Assembly: GCF_000758665.1 (NCBI RefSeq)
Contig: NZ_CP009285.1
Span: 4,836,001 to 4,900,000 of the forward strand
From: Paenibacillus borealis
Lineage (GTDB): Bacteria > Bacillota > Bacilli > Paenibacillales > Paenibacillaceae
DNA length: 64,000 bases
Reading direction: 5' to 3'
The position numbers and the translations under genes are program-made. Position 1 is the stretch's first letter. Each line of letters begins with the position of its first letter. A model generated the notes under the pieces. That model did no database searches and was not told where the DNA came from. It saw nothing but the letters and a program-made list of their open reading frames with translations. Of this stretch, positions 26,496-35,705 are shown piece after piece.

Positions 26496-28175
26496 TTATA
26501 CTTCCATGATGATCGGCAGGATCATCGGTCTGCGGCGTGTCTGCTCGTAAAGGAAACGGCCAAGCGAGTCTTTGACACTGGTCTTCAGAGAAGCCCACTC
26601 ATTGACCTTCTCGCTCATCAGACGCTGCAGCGTACCGGATACAATCCGGTTTGCTTCGTCCAGGAGACCTTCTGACTCCCGTACGTAGACAAATCCGCGG
26701 GAGATGATATCCGGTCCGGAGACAATCGCTCCATTCTGCTTGCTGAGTGTTACCACTACAACCAGAATTCCGTCCTGGGACAAGAGCTTGCGGTCACGCA
26801 GTACGATATTGCCGACATCGCCGACACCAAGTCCGTCAATGAGCACGTTGCCTGCAGTAACCTTGCCGGCTCTGCGTGCTGCTCCTCCGGAAATTTCAAT
26901 CACTTCGCCAAGCTCCGTGATGAAGATGTTGCTTGGTTCTACACCGACGGACTCTGCAAGAATTGCATGTCTGCGCTGCATACGGAACTCACCGTGAATC
27001 GGAATGAAGAATTTCGGCTTCATCAGGTTGAGCATCAGCTTCAGCTCTTCCTGGCTGCCGTGACCGGATACGTGAACACCGGAGTTGGAGCCGCTGTAAA
27101 TTACATTGGCGCCTAGACGGAACAGTTCATCAATGGTACGGCCTACATACTTCTCATTACCAGGTACCGGTGTAGCTGCAATAATGACGGTATCGCCCGG
27201 CATAATGTCTACCTTACGGTGACTGGAGCGCGCCATACGGGTCAGTGCGGACATAGGTTCGCCCTGGCTGCCTGTGCAAAGCACAACAACACGGTTGCCG
27301 GCCATTCTGTTCATTTCTTCCGGTTCAATCAGCATTCCGTCAGGAATGTACAGATAACCGAGCTCGGAAGCAATGGAAACTACGTTAACCATACTGCGTC
27401 CGATGACAGTAATCTTACGGCCTGTCGATTCTGCTGCATTCACCACCTGCTGGATACGGTGCACGTTGGAAGCAAAGGTTGCTACAACCACACGCTGTTC
27501 AGCTTTACGGAAAATATCTTCCAGAACAATACCGACATTCTTCTCCGAAGGTGTAAAGCCCGGCTTCTCGGCATTGGTACTGTCAGACAGAAGCGCAAGC
27601 ACACCCTTCGATCCGATTTCGGCCATCCGGTGCAGGTTTGCAAATTGACCGTTAACTGGCGTGTGGTCGAATTTGAAGTCACCTGTGTGGACAACATTGC
27701 CTTCCGGAGTCTCGATGCATACACCGACGGAATCAGGAATACTGTGGTTGGTTCTGAAGAATGTTACCTTAAGCGAGGTACCCAGCTCAATTTCAGAATC
27801 TTCGTTGATCAGAATCCGTTTGGTTTCACCCAGCAGATTCGCTTCCTTGAGCTTGTTATCCACAAGTCCAAGTGTAAGTCTTGTTCCATAGACTGGAACA
27901 TTCAAGTTCTTAAGCACATAAGACAAACCGCCAATGTGATCCTCATGTCCGTGGGTAAGCACAATCCCTCTTACTTTGTCACGATTCTCTGTCAGGTACG
28001 AGATGTCAGGTATTACAATATCAATACCGAGCATATCTTCTTCCGGGAATTTCAGACCGGCATCCACGACTACAATGTCGTTGCCGTACTGAATAACGTA
28101 CATGTTTTTTCCGATCTCGCCGACTCCGCCTAATGCGAATATCGACAATTTATCGTTGTTGTTTTTTTTCGACAA
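26496..28175 (-). CDS. rnjB: Ribonuclease J
   Basis: 559-residue metallo-beta-lactamase/beta-CASP ribonuclease with 5'-3' exonuclease and endonuclease activity. HGHEDHIGG (zinc motif, about residue 75), HTGDFKFDHTP, LLSDSTNAEKPG, TGSQGEP and SGHGSQEELKLML followed by PIHGEFRM are all intact, so catalytic residues are present. Synteny (dapG-dapA-rnjB-tepA) corresponds to B. subtilis rnjB, but J1 versus J2 cannot be separated by motifs alone. TTG start, ten bases after AGGAGG. The leader is long (about 350 nt). Confidence 0.95.
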   Translation of the reverse strand: MSKKNNNDKLSIFALGGVGEIGKNMYVIQYGNDIVVVDAGLKFPEEDMLGIDIVIPDISYLTENRDKVRGIVLTHGHEDHIGGLSYVLKNLNVPVYGTRLTLGLVDNKLKEANLLGETKRILINEDSEIELGTSLKVTFFRTNHSIPDSVGVCIETPEGNVVHTGDFKFDHTPVNGQFANLHRMAEIGSKGVLALLSDSTNAEKPGFTPSEKNVGIVLEDIFRKAEQRVVVATFASNVHRIQQVVNAAESTGRKITVIGRSMVNVVSIASELGYLYIPDGMLIEPEEMNRMAGNRVVVLCTGSQGEPMSALTRMARSSHRKVDIMPGDTVIIAATPVPGNEKYVGRTIDELFRLGANVIYSGSNSGVHVSGHGSQEELKLMLNLMKPKFFIPIHGEFRMQRRHAILAESVGVEPSNIFITELGEVIEISGGAARRAGKVTAGNVLIDGLGVGDVGNIVLRDRKLLSQDGILVVVVTLSKQNGAIVSGPDIISRGFVYVRESEGLLDEANRIVSGTLQRLMSEKVNEWASLKTSVKDSLGRFLYEQTRRRPMILPIIMEV

Positions 28176-28530
28176 ATGAATCTAACCCTCCTATGATGTT
28201 GGACGTCATACTTTTATTTGTAAACAATGAGCTTCAATTATTTCAGCGGCGCTGTAGACTTGCTTCAAATTGCTGTTAACTTTCCTAATTTCGACAAAGA
28301 AATTCCGATAAGTCTGTATAATTGCGCAAGGCGAAACTCCCGAACCGGGCAGTAATATCGTCTTGAAGCGGGCAAACGCCGTCAAAATTTCATCACCGCG
28401 CCCCTCGCGCGAAAATCCGGCATGTTTAGCACAGACTTATCCAAGGACCTATCCTGTCTCACAATGTAAAATTACATTGACGGAAGATTACCGCATATTT
28501 TATTTTAACCGCACCGAATCACTTAAGAAC

Positions 28531-28560
28531 ATTATACATGATTTTTTTGGCAAAAGACAA
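28531..28560 (-). promoter_or_regulatory. SigA promoter upstream of rnjB
   Basis: Minus-strand TTGTCT (28560-28555), an 18-bp spacer and a perfect TATAAT (28536-28531), predicting a start near 28524. Confidence 0.65.
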
Positions 28561-28683
28561 GTCATCCTGATCCTAGTCCTATTCTTTCCTTAACAAACAG
28601 CCTTTATTTGAGGAAAAGACAAGCAAAAAAGCGGTTTATGGCTTGCGTTTTTTTACATAGTCTTTATACCGATCTGACAAACT

Positions 28684-28714
28684 AAAAAACCGGCCGCTCT
28701 GTAGAGCGGCCGGT
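28684..28714 (-). terminator. Terminator after dapA
   Basis: A perfect 11-bp stem ACCGGCCGCTC/GAGCGGCCGGT with a four-base loop is followed on the minus strand by TTTTTAG. Confidence 0.95.
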
Positions 28715-28752
28715 TAACGGTATAAATCTGCTTGAAAATATAGCGGCAATGC

Positions 28753-29628
28753 CTATTTCAGTAAAGCTGCAATAAAGGCCGCTTCCTCATCCGTCGGAGA
28801 AACCAGCGGCAGCCGGACCGAACCTACGTCGATCCCGCGCAGACCCAGCGCATATTTCACCGCCGAAGGATTCGGCAGCGGCTGCGGGCATTCGAACAAT
28901 CCCTTGAACACAGGAAACAGCTCCCGGTGCAGTTCACCGGCACGGCGGACATTCCCGGAATTGAAGGCTTCGATCATCTCCAGCATCTGCGCCCCGACAA
29001 TGTGGCTGGCTACGCTGATGATCCCGTGACCGCCGACGGCAAGTGTAGCGAGACCCGCAGAATCATCCCCTGAATAGACATGGAAATCATCCGGGCAGGC
29101 CGAAGCAATCAGGGTGATCTGATCCACCGAGACACATTCCTTCGTCGCGACAATGTTCGGAATCTCCGCCAGACGCAGTGTAGTTGCTACACTTAGGCTC
29201 ACGGTAGTGCGGCTGGGCACATTGTATAGTATGCAAGGCAGCGAAGTCTCGGCGGCAATGGACGAAAAATGCCGGTAGAGCCCTTCCTGATTGGGTTTGT
29301 TGTAATAAGGGACGACCAGAAGAACACCGTCCACGCCGATTTTCTCGGCTTCCTTAGTGAGCTCGATGGAATGTCTGGTGCTGTTGCTGCCGGTTCCGGC
29401 GATAATTTTGCAGCGTCCGCCTGCCTGCTTTTTGACAAAAGAAAACAGCTTCAGCTTCTCATCATCGCTTAAGGTAGGCGATTCGCCCGTTGTTCCGCAG
29501 ACCACCAGCGCAGCGGATTTCTGTTCTTCAATCAGGTAATCGACAAGCCTTGAAGTTGCTTCCCAGTTGATTTCTCCGTCCCCGTCAAACGGGGTGACCA
29601 TTGCGGTAATTAATCTTCCGAAATCCAC
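28753..29628 (-). CDS. dapA: 4-hydroxy-tetrahydrodipicolinate synthase
   Basis: Schiff-base aldolase condensing pyruvate with aspartate semialdehyde, the first committed step to diaminopimelate, lysine and dipicolinate. 291 residues. GTTGESPTL (about 45), YNVPSRT with the conserved Tyr (about 134), and the Schiff-base Lys in IVATKECVS (about 160) are present. The frame opens at 29679, but AAGGAGG eight bases before GTG 29628 fixes the start. It follows dapG at 16 bp, within the dipicolinate operon. The terminator downstream ends the operon. Confidence 0.97.
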   Translation of the reverse strand: MDFGRLITAMVTPFDGDGEINWEATSRLVDYLIEEQKSAALVVCGTTGESPTLSDDEKLKLFSFVKKQAGGRCKIIAGTGSNSTRHSIELTKEAEKIGVDGVLLVVPYYNKPNQEGLYRHFSSIAAETSLPCILYNVPSRTTVSLSVATTLRLAEIPNIVATKECVSVDQITLIASACPDDFHVYSGDDSAGLATLAVGGHGIISVASHIVGAQMLEMIEAFNSGNVRRAGELHRELFPVFKGLFECPQPLPNPSAVKYALGLRGIDVGSVRLPLVSPTDEEAAFIAALLK

Positions 29629-29644
29629 TTTGAATTCCTCCTTG

Positions 29645-30865
29645 TCAGCGGTGCAATTCAAACTTGGCATGCAGGGCACGAACCGACTGCACCATATCTT
29701 CCTTCTTCACCAGAACCCAGATTGTTGTGTTAGAGTCTGCGGATTGGAGAATTTGAATATTTTGCGAGCTGAGCGCTTCAACGATACGGGCCATAATTCC
29801 CGGTACGCCATTAATGCCTCCGCCAATGACGGACACCTTCGCACAGCCGGACAAGCTCTTAGGACGCAGCCCCAGATCCTGCAGCACAGAGATTGCCTTC
29901 TCCGATTTGTCATCAAACACAGTATAAAGTGCCTCGGATGGAGTCACATTGATGAAATCTACGCTGATTCCATGATCCGCCATGCTCTTGAAAATCTGCA
30001 GCTGTACGCCGGTTCCATTGCCGTCCGGACACTCCACGGAGATTTGCGTAATGTTGCTGACATACGCTACACCCGTGACAAAACGGTCAACCACTCCGTG
30101 GGAAACATCGCTGAAGCCTTCTGGATGGGTCACAAGCGTCCCTTCCGCTTCGGAGAACGTTGACCGTACACGTACCGGAATCTGGGCCTGCATGGCGATT
30201 TCTACAGCCCGGGGATGAATCACCTTGGCTCCCTGATAAGCCATATTGCAGATTTCGGTATAACTGACATAAGTAAGCTGCTTGGCATCTTCAACAATCC
30301 GCGGATCAGCGGTGAGTATGCCGTCGACATCGGTATAAATATCCACCATATCCGCACGCAGTGCAGCACCGAGCGCTGTAGCCGAAGTATCGCTTCCTCC
30401 GCGGCCAAGGGTTGTGAAATCACCGGCTTCGGTTTGACCCTGGAACCCGGTTACTATTACTACTTTATGCTCACGCAGTTCGCGTAGAATGCGTTCTGTC
30501 CGCACATCGAGAATTCTTGCATTGCCGTAGCTGCTGTCTGTCACGAATCCCGCTTGCGCCCCCGTAAGCACGGTAGAGCGGATTCCTTCCTGCTCCAGCA
30601 GTCCGCAGAGATTAGCTGCCGAGATAATCTCCCCGCAGCACATCAGCAGATCACGCTCGCGGTCAGGCAGCGAATTCCCGCTTTGTGCCGCCAGATCCAG
30701 CAGTGTATCCGTAGCATAAGGTTCCCCTTTGCGGCCCATTGCCGAGACAACCACCACCAGGCTGAACCCGCTGGCCAGTTCCCGTTTAACATGACGGATT
30801 ACGTGTTCTCTGGCCACTGGTGTGGAGAGCGAAGTCCCGCCGAATTTTTGCACCAAAATACCCAT
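29645..30865 (-). CDS. dapG: Aspartate kinase I (DapG type)
   Basis: 406-residue aspartokinase, first enzyme of the aspartate pathway. KFGGTSLSTP at the N-terminus (ATP-grasp of the kinase fold), GRGGSDTSATALGAAL, and YTDVDGILTADPR are diagnostic; two ACT domains make up residues about 265-400. GGAGG before the ATG. Next to dapA and the dpa genes, it corresponds to the diaminopimelate-sensitive isozyme DapG of B. subtilis. asd, which normally precedes dapG, is missing here. Confidence 0.96.
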   Translation of the reverse strand: MGILVQKFGGTSLSTPVAREHVIRHVKRELASGFSLVVVVSAMGRKGEPYATDTLLDLAAQSGNSLPDRERDLLMCCGEIISAANLCGLLEQEGIRSTVLTGAQAGFVTDSSYGNARILDVRTERILRELREHKVVIVTGFQGQTEAGDFTTLGRGGSDTSATALGAALRADMVDIYTDVDGILTADPRIVEDAKQLTYVSYTEICNMAYQGAKVIHPRAVEIAMQAQIPVRVRSTFSEAEGTLVTHPEGFSDVSHGVVDRFVTGVAYVSNITQISVECPDGNGTGVQLQIFKSMADHGISVDFINVTPSEALYTVFDDKSEKAISVLQDLGLRPKSLSGCAKVSVIGGGINGVPGIMARIVEALSSQNIQILQSADSNTTIWVLVKKEDMVQSVRALHAKFELHR

Positions 30866-30940
30866 TTATAATTCCTCCATTACTTCTCTAAGCAAGCGCT
30901 GATTAATACGTGAAATACAGAACCATGTGTTGATCCGTAA

Positions 30941-31840
30941 CTATTCGTTGCCCTGTGTGTGCAGAACCTCGTCCGAAATCGACTGCAGCAATGCACCAGC
31001 CATAATCTTCCCTGCACTTGCCGGGGCGACTATGCCGGGAAGGCCCGGAGCCAGGATCGCCTTAATTCCGCGCTTCTCCGCATAACGGAAATCACAGCCG
31101 CCCGGAGCCGAAGCCAGATCAATAATTACACAGTGCCGGGGCAGGCGCGATATAATCTCAGCCGTGAGCATCATACTGGGAATGGTATTGAAGATAAGAT
31201 CAACCTCATCCACATGAAGCTGCAATGCCCCGGTCATAAAAGGCTTCCAGCCCATTTCTTCTGCACGGGCGTAATGCTCCGGCTTCCTTACCCCTACGGA
31301 TACCCTGGCTCCAACGCCTTGCAGGGTTCTAGCCATCGTGAAACCGGTTCTGCCCATGCCCAGCACCATTGAATTGGAGCCATGTATGGTGAAATCGGTA
31401 TTCTGAATGGCTATAACCAGCGCGCCTTCCGCTGTAGGGATGGAATTGTATATCGCCACATCATCCCTGTCCAGCAGCTCAACGAGCTTCAGTGAATGCC
31501 TGGTACACAAGGCGCGCAAATACCTTTTGGCTATACCAGTATATACTATACAATCCGCCCGCAGCGCCGCGATATGTTCATCCAGCAGCTGCAGCGGACC
31601 GGAGGAATACAGCGTGTTAAGCTTCCCGTCCTCATCGCATCCTGCCACAGGCAGTACCAGTACATCGGCTGTGCCGAGCAGTTCCGCAGACAACGGTTCC
31701 AGACTCACCCCCGGAACCGGAGACTCCCACTGGTCGAATCCCGCTGCACTTACTGCCGCATTCATCTCTACGCATCTGCGGATCACTTCGAGCTGTCTTG
31801 CGTCCCCGCCCAGGAATACGATCCTGATGCCAGTAAGCAT
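30941..31840 (-). CDS. dpaA: Dipicolinate synthase subunit A, second copy
   Basis: 299-residue SpoVFA-family protein, the NAD(P)-binding subunit of the enzyme that makes the spore solute dipicolinic acid. VLGMGRTGFTMA is the dinucleotide-binding loop (about residue 155); the N-terminal domain begins GIRIVFLGGDARQ. It is roughly three-quarters identical by eye to the copy at 32574-33470, including the ribosome binding site context AAAGG. It occupies the place where asd lies in B. subtilis (dpaB-asd-dapG). No inactivating change is seen, so both copies may be functional. Confidence 0.92.
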   Translation of the reverse strand: MLTGIRIVFLGGDARQLEVIRRCVEMNAAVSAAGFDQWESPVPGVSLEPLSAELLGTADVLVLPVAGCDEDGKLNTLYSSGPLQLLDEHIAALRADCIVYTGIAKRYLRALCTRHSLKLVELLDRDDVAIYNSIPTAEGALVIAIQNTDFTIHGSNSMVLGMGRTGFTMARTLQGVGARVSVGVRKPEHYARAEEMGWKPFMTGALQLHVDEVDLIFNTIPSMMLTAEIISRLPRHCVIIDLASAPGGCDFRYAEKRGIKAILAPGLPGIVAPASAGKIMAGALLQSISDEVLHTQGNE

Positions 31841-31976
31841 AAGGATGATGCCCCTTTCCTCAACCCCTGATAAATGTTCCAGCCTTCACATACTGAATAA
31901 AGTGTTGAACCGCCCTCAGTATGAGGACGGCAGAAGTGTTACCTATGTTCTTGGTTTCTGTGATAGAGCCGTAATG

Positions 31977-32573
31977 CTATGCTGAATGAAACCGTTCGAT
32001 AATCATGGGCTGCAGCTGGTTGCCTTGCAGGGCTGCATAACAAGCCTCAGGAATAAGATCCATCCGGGCCACAAGCGAGTTAGGCTTCGCAACCGGATTA
32101 TCCTGGCCGAATGGCACAAAATATATATTTTTAGTTACCAGAAGCTTAGCAATATTCGCCGCATTCAGGCCCAGACCATCGTTCGTGGAGATCGCCAGCA
32201 CAAGCGGACGCCCGTTGCGCATCTGCGATTTGGCAGCCATCAGCACCGGACTGTCCGTCATGGCATTCGCCAGCTTGCTCGTTGTGTTCCCTGTGCAGGG
32301 AGCAATCGTAAGTACATCCAGCAGCTTTGAAGGACCCAGCGGTTCCGCTTCAACAATTGTAGAAATGATATCATTCCCTGTTATATCTTTCAACTGTTTT
32401 AACCAATTTTCCGATGTGCCAAAGCGCGTATCCGTGTTCAGCACAGATGCGGAAACGATCGGCACCACATTGGCCCCGCCATCCATAAACCGCTGTATCT
32501 GCGGCATCACCTCGGCAAATGTGCAGTGAGAGCCCGTAATTGCATAACCTACTGTTTTTCCATGCCAATCCAT
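31977..32573 (-). CDS. dpaB: Dipicolinate synthase subunit B
   Basis: 198-residue flavoprotein-fold protein (SpoVFB), the second subunit of dipicolinate synthase. Features: VGYAITGSHCTFAEVMPQI at the N-terminus and the PCTGNTTSKLANAMTDSPVLMAAK segment (phosphate/FMN-like loop). The start ATG directly follows the dpaA stop (TAAATG), behind AAGGGGG, so it is co-translated with the upstream dpaA copy. Expressed in the mother cell during sporulation in relatives. Confidence 0.95.
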   Translation of the reverse strand: MDWHGKTVGYAITGSHCTFAEVMPQIQRFMDGGANVVPIVSASVLNTDTRFGTSENWLKQLKDITGNDIISTIVEAEPLGPSKLLDVLTIAPCTGNTTSKLANAMTDSPVLMAAKSQMRNGRPLVLAISTNDGLGLNAANIAKLLVTKNIYFVPFGQDNPVAKPNSLVARMDLIPEACYAALQGNQLQPMIIERFHSA

Positions 32574-33470
32574 TTATTCATCCCCCTTGATTAAAGTCTC
32601 GCCTGATAACGACTGCACCAGCGCATTAGCCATAATGATTCCGGCGCTCTTGGGGGCCACAATACCGGGAAGTCCCGGTGCCAGCATCGCCTTGATCCCG
32701 CGCTTCTCGGCATAGCGGAAATCGCACCCGCCCGGTGCGGAAGCCAAATCGATGATCACGCAGTGCCGCTGAAGGCGCGATAGAACCTGTGCGTTAATAA
32801 TCATGCTTGGAATGGTATTGAAGATCAGATCCGCTTCCGGTACGTGAAGCAGCAGATCTCCGGTCATAAACGGCTTCCAGCCCATTTCCTCTGCTCTTGC
32901 GTAATGCTCCTGTTTCCTTACGCCTACTTTTACACTTGCACCCATTCCTTGCAGTGCCCTGGCCATGGTGAATCCTGTCCTGCCCATTCCGAGCACCATC
33001 GAGGTAGAACCGTGAACAGTAAAATCGGTGTTCTGTATGGCCATAACAAGTGCACCCTCGGCTGTAGGGATAGAGTTGTAAATGGCCACATCGTCCCGGT
33101 TCAGCAGCTCCACCAGCTTCAGGGAGTGTCTGTCACAGAGTCCGCGCAAATAGCTTTTGGCCATGCCGGTATACACGATAGCCCGGGACGGCAGAGCAGC
33201 GATATGTTCTTCCAGCAGCTGCAGACGTTCGGAAGCGAAAACCGCATTAATATAACCCTCATCATCGCAGCCGACGGTCGGCAGTACCAGCACATCTGCA
33301 TTACTGAGTAATTCTACCGACATTTGTTCCAGGTTAACCCCCGGGCTTGGGGCCTCCCACTTGTCGAAACCGGCAGCGCTTACCGTCCCATCCATTTCCA
33401 CACATTTCCGAATCACTTCAATTTGTCTCGCGTCCCCGCCCAGGAACACGATCCTGATGCCAGTAAGCAT
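32574..33470 (-). CDS. dpaA: Dipicolinate synthase subunit A, first copy
   Basis: 298-residue SpoVFA homologue and the promoter-proximal gene of the operon; it is directly coupled to dpaB and therefore the likely ancestral position. VLGMGRTGFTMA, NTIPSM and DLASAPGGCDFRYAEKRGIKA are intact. The frame opens at 33497, but AAAGGAG 11 bases before ATG 33470 and the N-terminal match with the second copy fix the start. A candidate SigK promoter lies at 33512-33540. Confidence 0.95.
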   Translation of the reverse strand: MLTGIRIVFLGGDARQIEVIRKCVEMDGTVSAAGFDKWEAPSPGVNLEQMSVELLSNADVLVLPTVGCDDEGYINAVFASERLQLLEEHIAALPSRAIVYTGMAKSYLRGLCDRHSLKLVELLNRDDVAIYNSIPTAEGALVMAIQNTDFTVHGSTSMVLGMGRTGFTMARALQGMGASVKVGVRKQEHYARAEEMGWKPFMTGDLLLHVPEADLIFNTIPSMIINAQVLSRLQRHCVIIDLASAPGGCDFRYAEKRGIKAMLAPGLPGIVAPKSAGIIMANALVQSLSGETLIKGDE

Positions 33471-33511
33471 AGGGATGACGCTCCTTTCCACATACACATT
33501 CGACTATAGAG

Positions 33512-33540
33512 CATCTTATGCCGTGCGGTGCAGATGGGTG
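33512..33540 (-). promoter_or_regulatory. Candidate SigK promoter of the dpa operon
   Basis: Minus-strand CACC (33540-33537), a 16-bp spacer, then CATAAGATG (33520-33512) preceded by G. This resembles the SigK pattern mACm ... gCATAnnnTa. The dpa operon of B. subtilis is SigK-dependent. Confidence 0.45.
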
Positions 33541-33637
33541 AAGAGCGGGGATGAATTCAAGGGAAGCCGAAATAAATCACTGATAATAAGCGTTATTCAT
33601 TCTACAATCAACTAAAAAAGTAAATGGAAGGTACTTT

Positions 33638-35137
33638 ATGAGGAACAAAATCATCCAATACGCCCTGCCGTTATTGGCGGTTGCAGCAATTATTACCGCA
33701 GCAGTCTACATTAAGCACACCGGCTTTAGCGGACGTGAGACGGAACATCTGCTGTCAGTGTCATCCTCTCCTCAAACTACTGCTTCGAGTGAAGATGCCC
33801 CTCCCATTCCGCTAAATAGTCCGGTTTCTTCGCTTCCTGTCCCTGTTTCGGCTCCTGAGGAAATCAAACTGAGTCCGGCACAAATGAAAGAAGACCTTGA
33901 TGAACTCGTTAGCACGCTAGTACAGGTACATCCCCGGCTGATTGACGGATGGACCTCTGAAGAGCAGCTGGTTATTGATGAGGCCTACAACAATATTAAG
34001 CAGGCCCATACACTCTCGGAATTCTATTTCATTGCAGACACCATTGTTATTCTGCTGCATGACGGGCATACCACGCTCTCTCCATCGCCTGTGCAAAGAA
34101 TCCTCAACCTGCCTTTATTCTGGAGCCGGGAAGGTCTGGTAGTGAAGGACAAGCGGGGTCAACTGCACCCTGGGGATATCATTACGGCAATAGGCGGTCG
34201 CAGTATCAAGGATATCGAAGCGGATCTGAAACTAACCATTCCGGCGGAAAATGAGAATTGGGTAAAATCGCAGGCAACCAGCCTGCTCCGGACGGAATGG
34301 TTCCTGCAGCATATGGGACTGGTCTCCGAGAATTCAGTCTCAATTGCTGCAACAAGAGGTAACGAGAATATCTCCGAAGAAATTGAGTTAGCGGATCCAA
34401 CCGGACAGAAAGAATATAATCCTTATCCTGCGCACAATGCCGACTTCACCTTCGAAATTGAGAAGGACCGGTCTTTAGGTATTTTCCAATTGAATACCTG
34501 CGTTGCCTCTGAGGAGTATAAGTCAACTGTAAAGCGGTTCTTCGATGAGGTGTACAGTCAGGGAATCCGCAATATTGCTATTGATTTACGAAATAATGGA
34601 GGAGGGGATTCCCAGGTTATTGAAGAATTTCTGGCGTTTACCGATGCCGCGCAGTACCGGACTTTCAAAAGTGTGATCCGTTACTCTCCGCAGGTGAAGC
34701 AGCAGATTCCCGGCAGCCCGGACAGTGGCGTAGTGGTGAATGAGGCTGTATTGGCTAAAAATATCCTGAAGTCCGCGCATCCCTTCAGCGGAAATCTGTA
34801 TGTGCTGACTTCGCCGCGCACCTTCAGTTCGGCAAACTGGTTTGCCCTGGTTGTACAGGATAACAAGCTGGGACAAGTAATTGGAGAAGCTACAGGGAAT
34901 CAGCCCTCTTCATATGGCGATATTCTAGGGTTCCAGCTTCCGGCTTCCGGAATCAGCTATATGGTCTCACACAAAAAATTCACCCGTCCTGATCCCGGCC
35001 GTGATCCGGCCAATGCAGTTATGCCTGATATCGAAGCCTATACAACGGCCCAGGATATCATTGACCGCCGGGATGCCCAGATGGAGAAGCTCTATGAGGT
35101 AATCGGGCAAAAACAAACTAAGGGCACAGCCAAATAA
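33638..35137 (+). CDS. S41 family (C-terminal processing-type) peptidase
   Basis: 499-residue exported or membrane-anchored serine peptidase. N-terminal hydrophobic segment (about 5-27), Ser/Pro-rich linker, a PDZ-like segment (GLVVKDKRGQLHPGDIITAIGGR, about 165-190), then the S41 core with IDLRNNGGGDSQVIEEF and the catalytic Ser in TFSSANWFALV. GGAAGG lies six bases before the ATG. It is on the opposite strand to its neighbours and replaces the ymxH position between mlpA and dpaA. Substrate unknown. Confidence 0.88.
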   Translation: MRNKIIQYALPLLAVAAIITAAVYIKHTGFSGRETEHLLSVSSSPQTTASSEDAPPIPLNSPVSSLPVPVSAPEEIKLSPAQMKEDLDELVSTLVQVHPRLIDGWTSEEQLVIDEAYNNIKQAHTLSEFYFIADTIVILLHDGHTTLSPSPVQRILNLPLFWSREGLVVKDKRGQLHPGDIITAIGGRSIKDIEADLKLTIPAENENWVKSQATSLLRTEWFLQHMGLVSENSVSIAATRGNENISEEIELADPTGQKEYNPYPAHNADFTFEIEKDRSLGIFQLNTCVASEEYKSTVKRFFDEVYSQGIRNIAIDLRNNGGGDSQVIEEFLAFTDAAQYRTFKSVIRYSPQVKQQIPGSPDSGVVVNEAVLAKNILKSAHPFSGNLYVLTSPRTFSSANWFALVVQDNKLGQVIGEATGNQPSSYGDILGFQLPASGISYMVSHKKFTRPDPGRDPANAVMPDIEAYTTAQDIIDRRDAQMEKLYEVIGQKQTKGTAK

Positions 35138-35172
35138 AAGGCTAAAATGTAACAGCATATGGAAAAACATAA

Positions 35173-35220
35173 AAAAGCTTGCGGTCACACACCAGGAAGG
35201 TGCGTTTTCCGCAAGCTTTT
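35173..35220. terminator. Bidirectional terminator between S41 peptidase gene and dut
   Basis: AAAAGCTTGCGG/CCGCAAGCTTTT arms with T-runs on both strands, between convergent genes. Confidence 0.9.
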
Positions 35221-35258
35221 GTTTAAGTTCTATACGAATCTATAAGAATTCCTGCTGC

Positions 35259-35705
35259 TTATTTGCCCGTATGGCCAAAGCCGCCGGCACCGCGTTCCGT
35301 TTCAGAAAGCTGATCCACTTCTACGAGTGTCACTGAAGGCACCGCCTGGAACACCATTTGGGCAATCCGCTCATTGCGGGCAATTGCAAACGGCTCCTGA
35401 CCCAGGTTGATCAGCAGCACCTTAATTTCACCGCGGTAATCCGCATCGATGGTACCCGGTGTATTCAGGCAGGTGATGCCGTGCTTCAGGGCCAGGCCGC
35501 TGCGCGGACGGATCTGCGCCTCCAACCCGTCCGGCATAGCCAGTGAGATTCCAGTAGGGATTAATGCCCGCTCGCCCGGAGCAAGCATCACAGCCTCTGC
35601 TACAGCGGCATACAGGTCATATCCCGATGCCTGCTCGGACATTTTGCGGGGCAGCAGTACATCCTCATTCCCGGGAAGCTTGTTAATTTGAACGTAATAA
35701 GACAA
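35259..35705 (-). CDS. dut: dUTP diphosphatase
   Basis: 148-residue trimeric dUTPase that hydrolyses dUTP to dUMP, limiting uracil in DNA. The five family motifs are visible in order: [45 protein letters not shown] and [10 protein letters not shown] at the C-terminus. The frame opens at 35723, but TAGGAG places the start at TTG 35705; its first codons overlap the end of the M16 protease gene by 23 bases, so the two are probably co-expressed. Confidence 0.94.
   Translation of the reverse strand: MSYYVQINKLPGNEDVLLPRKMSEQASGYDLYAAVAEAVMLAPGERALIPTGISLAMPDGLEAQIRPRSGLALKHGITCLNTPGTIDADYRGEIKVLLINLGQEPFAIARNERIAQMVFQAVPSVTLVEVDQLSETERGAGGFGHTGK

Larger units (their letters stand above)
28176..28752 (-). 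other. Long intergenic region: rnjB leader, operator-like palindrome, dapA terminator
   Basis: This 577-bp gap holds the dapA terminator (28684-28714), a good SigA promoter (28531-28560), an 18-bp palindrome CAATGTAA-AA-TTACATTG (28462-28479) and then a GC-richer stretch before the rnjB ribosome binding site. No convincing coding frame was found on either strand. Confidence 0.7.

Noticed and set aside
27219..28133. 304-codon plus-strand frame antisense to rnjB
   Set aside because: Shadow of rnjB, whose catalytic motifs are all intact on the other strand.
28363..28593. 76-codon plus-strand frame in the rnjB-dapA gap
   Set aside because: No ribosome binding site, atypical composition, and it crosses the predicted rnjB promoter.
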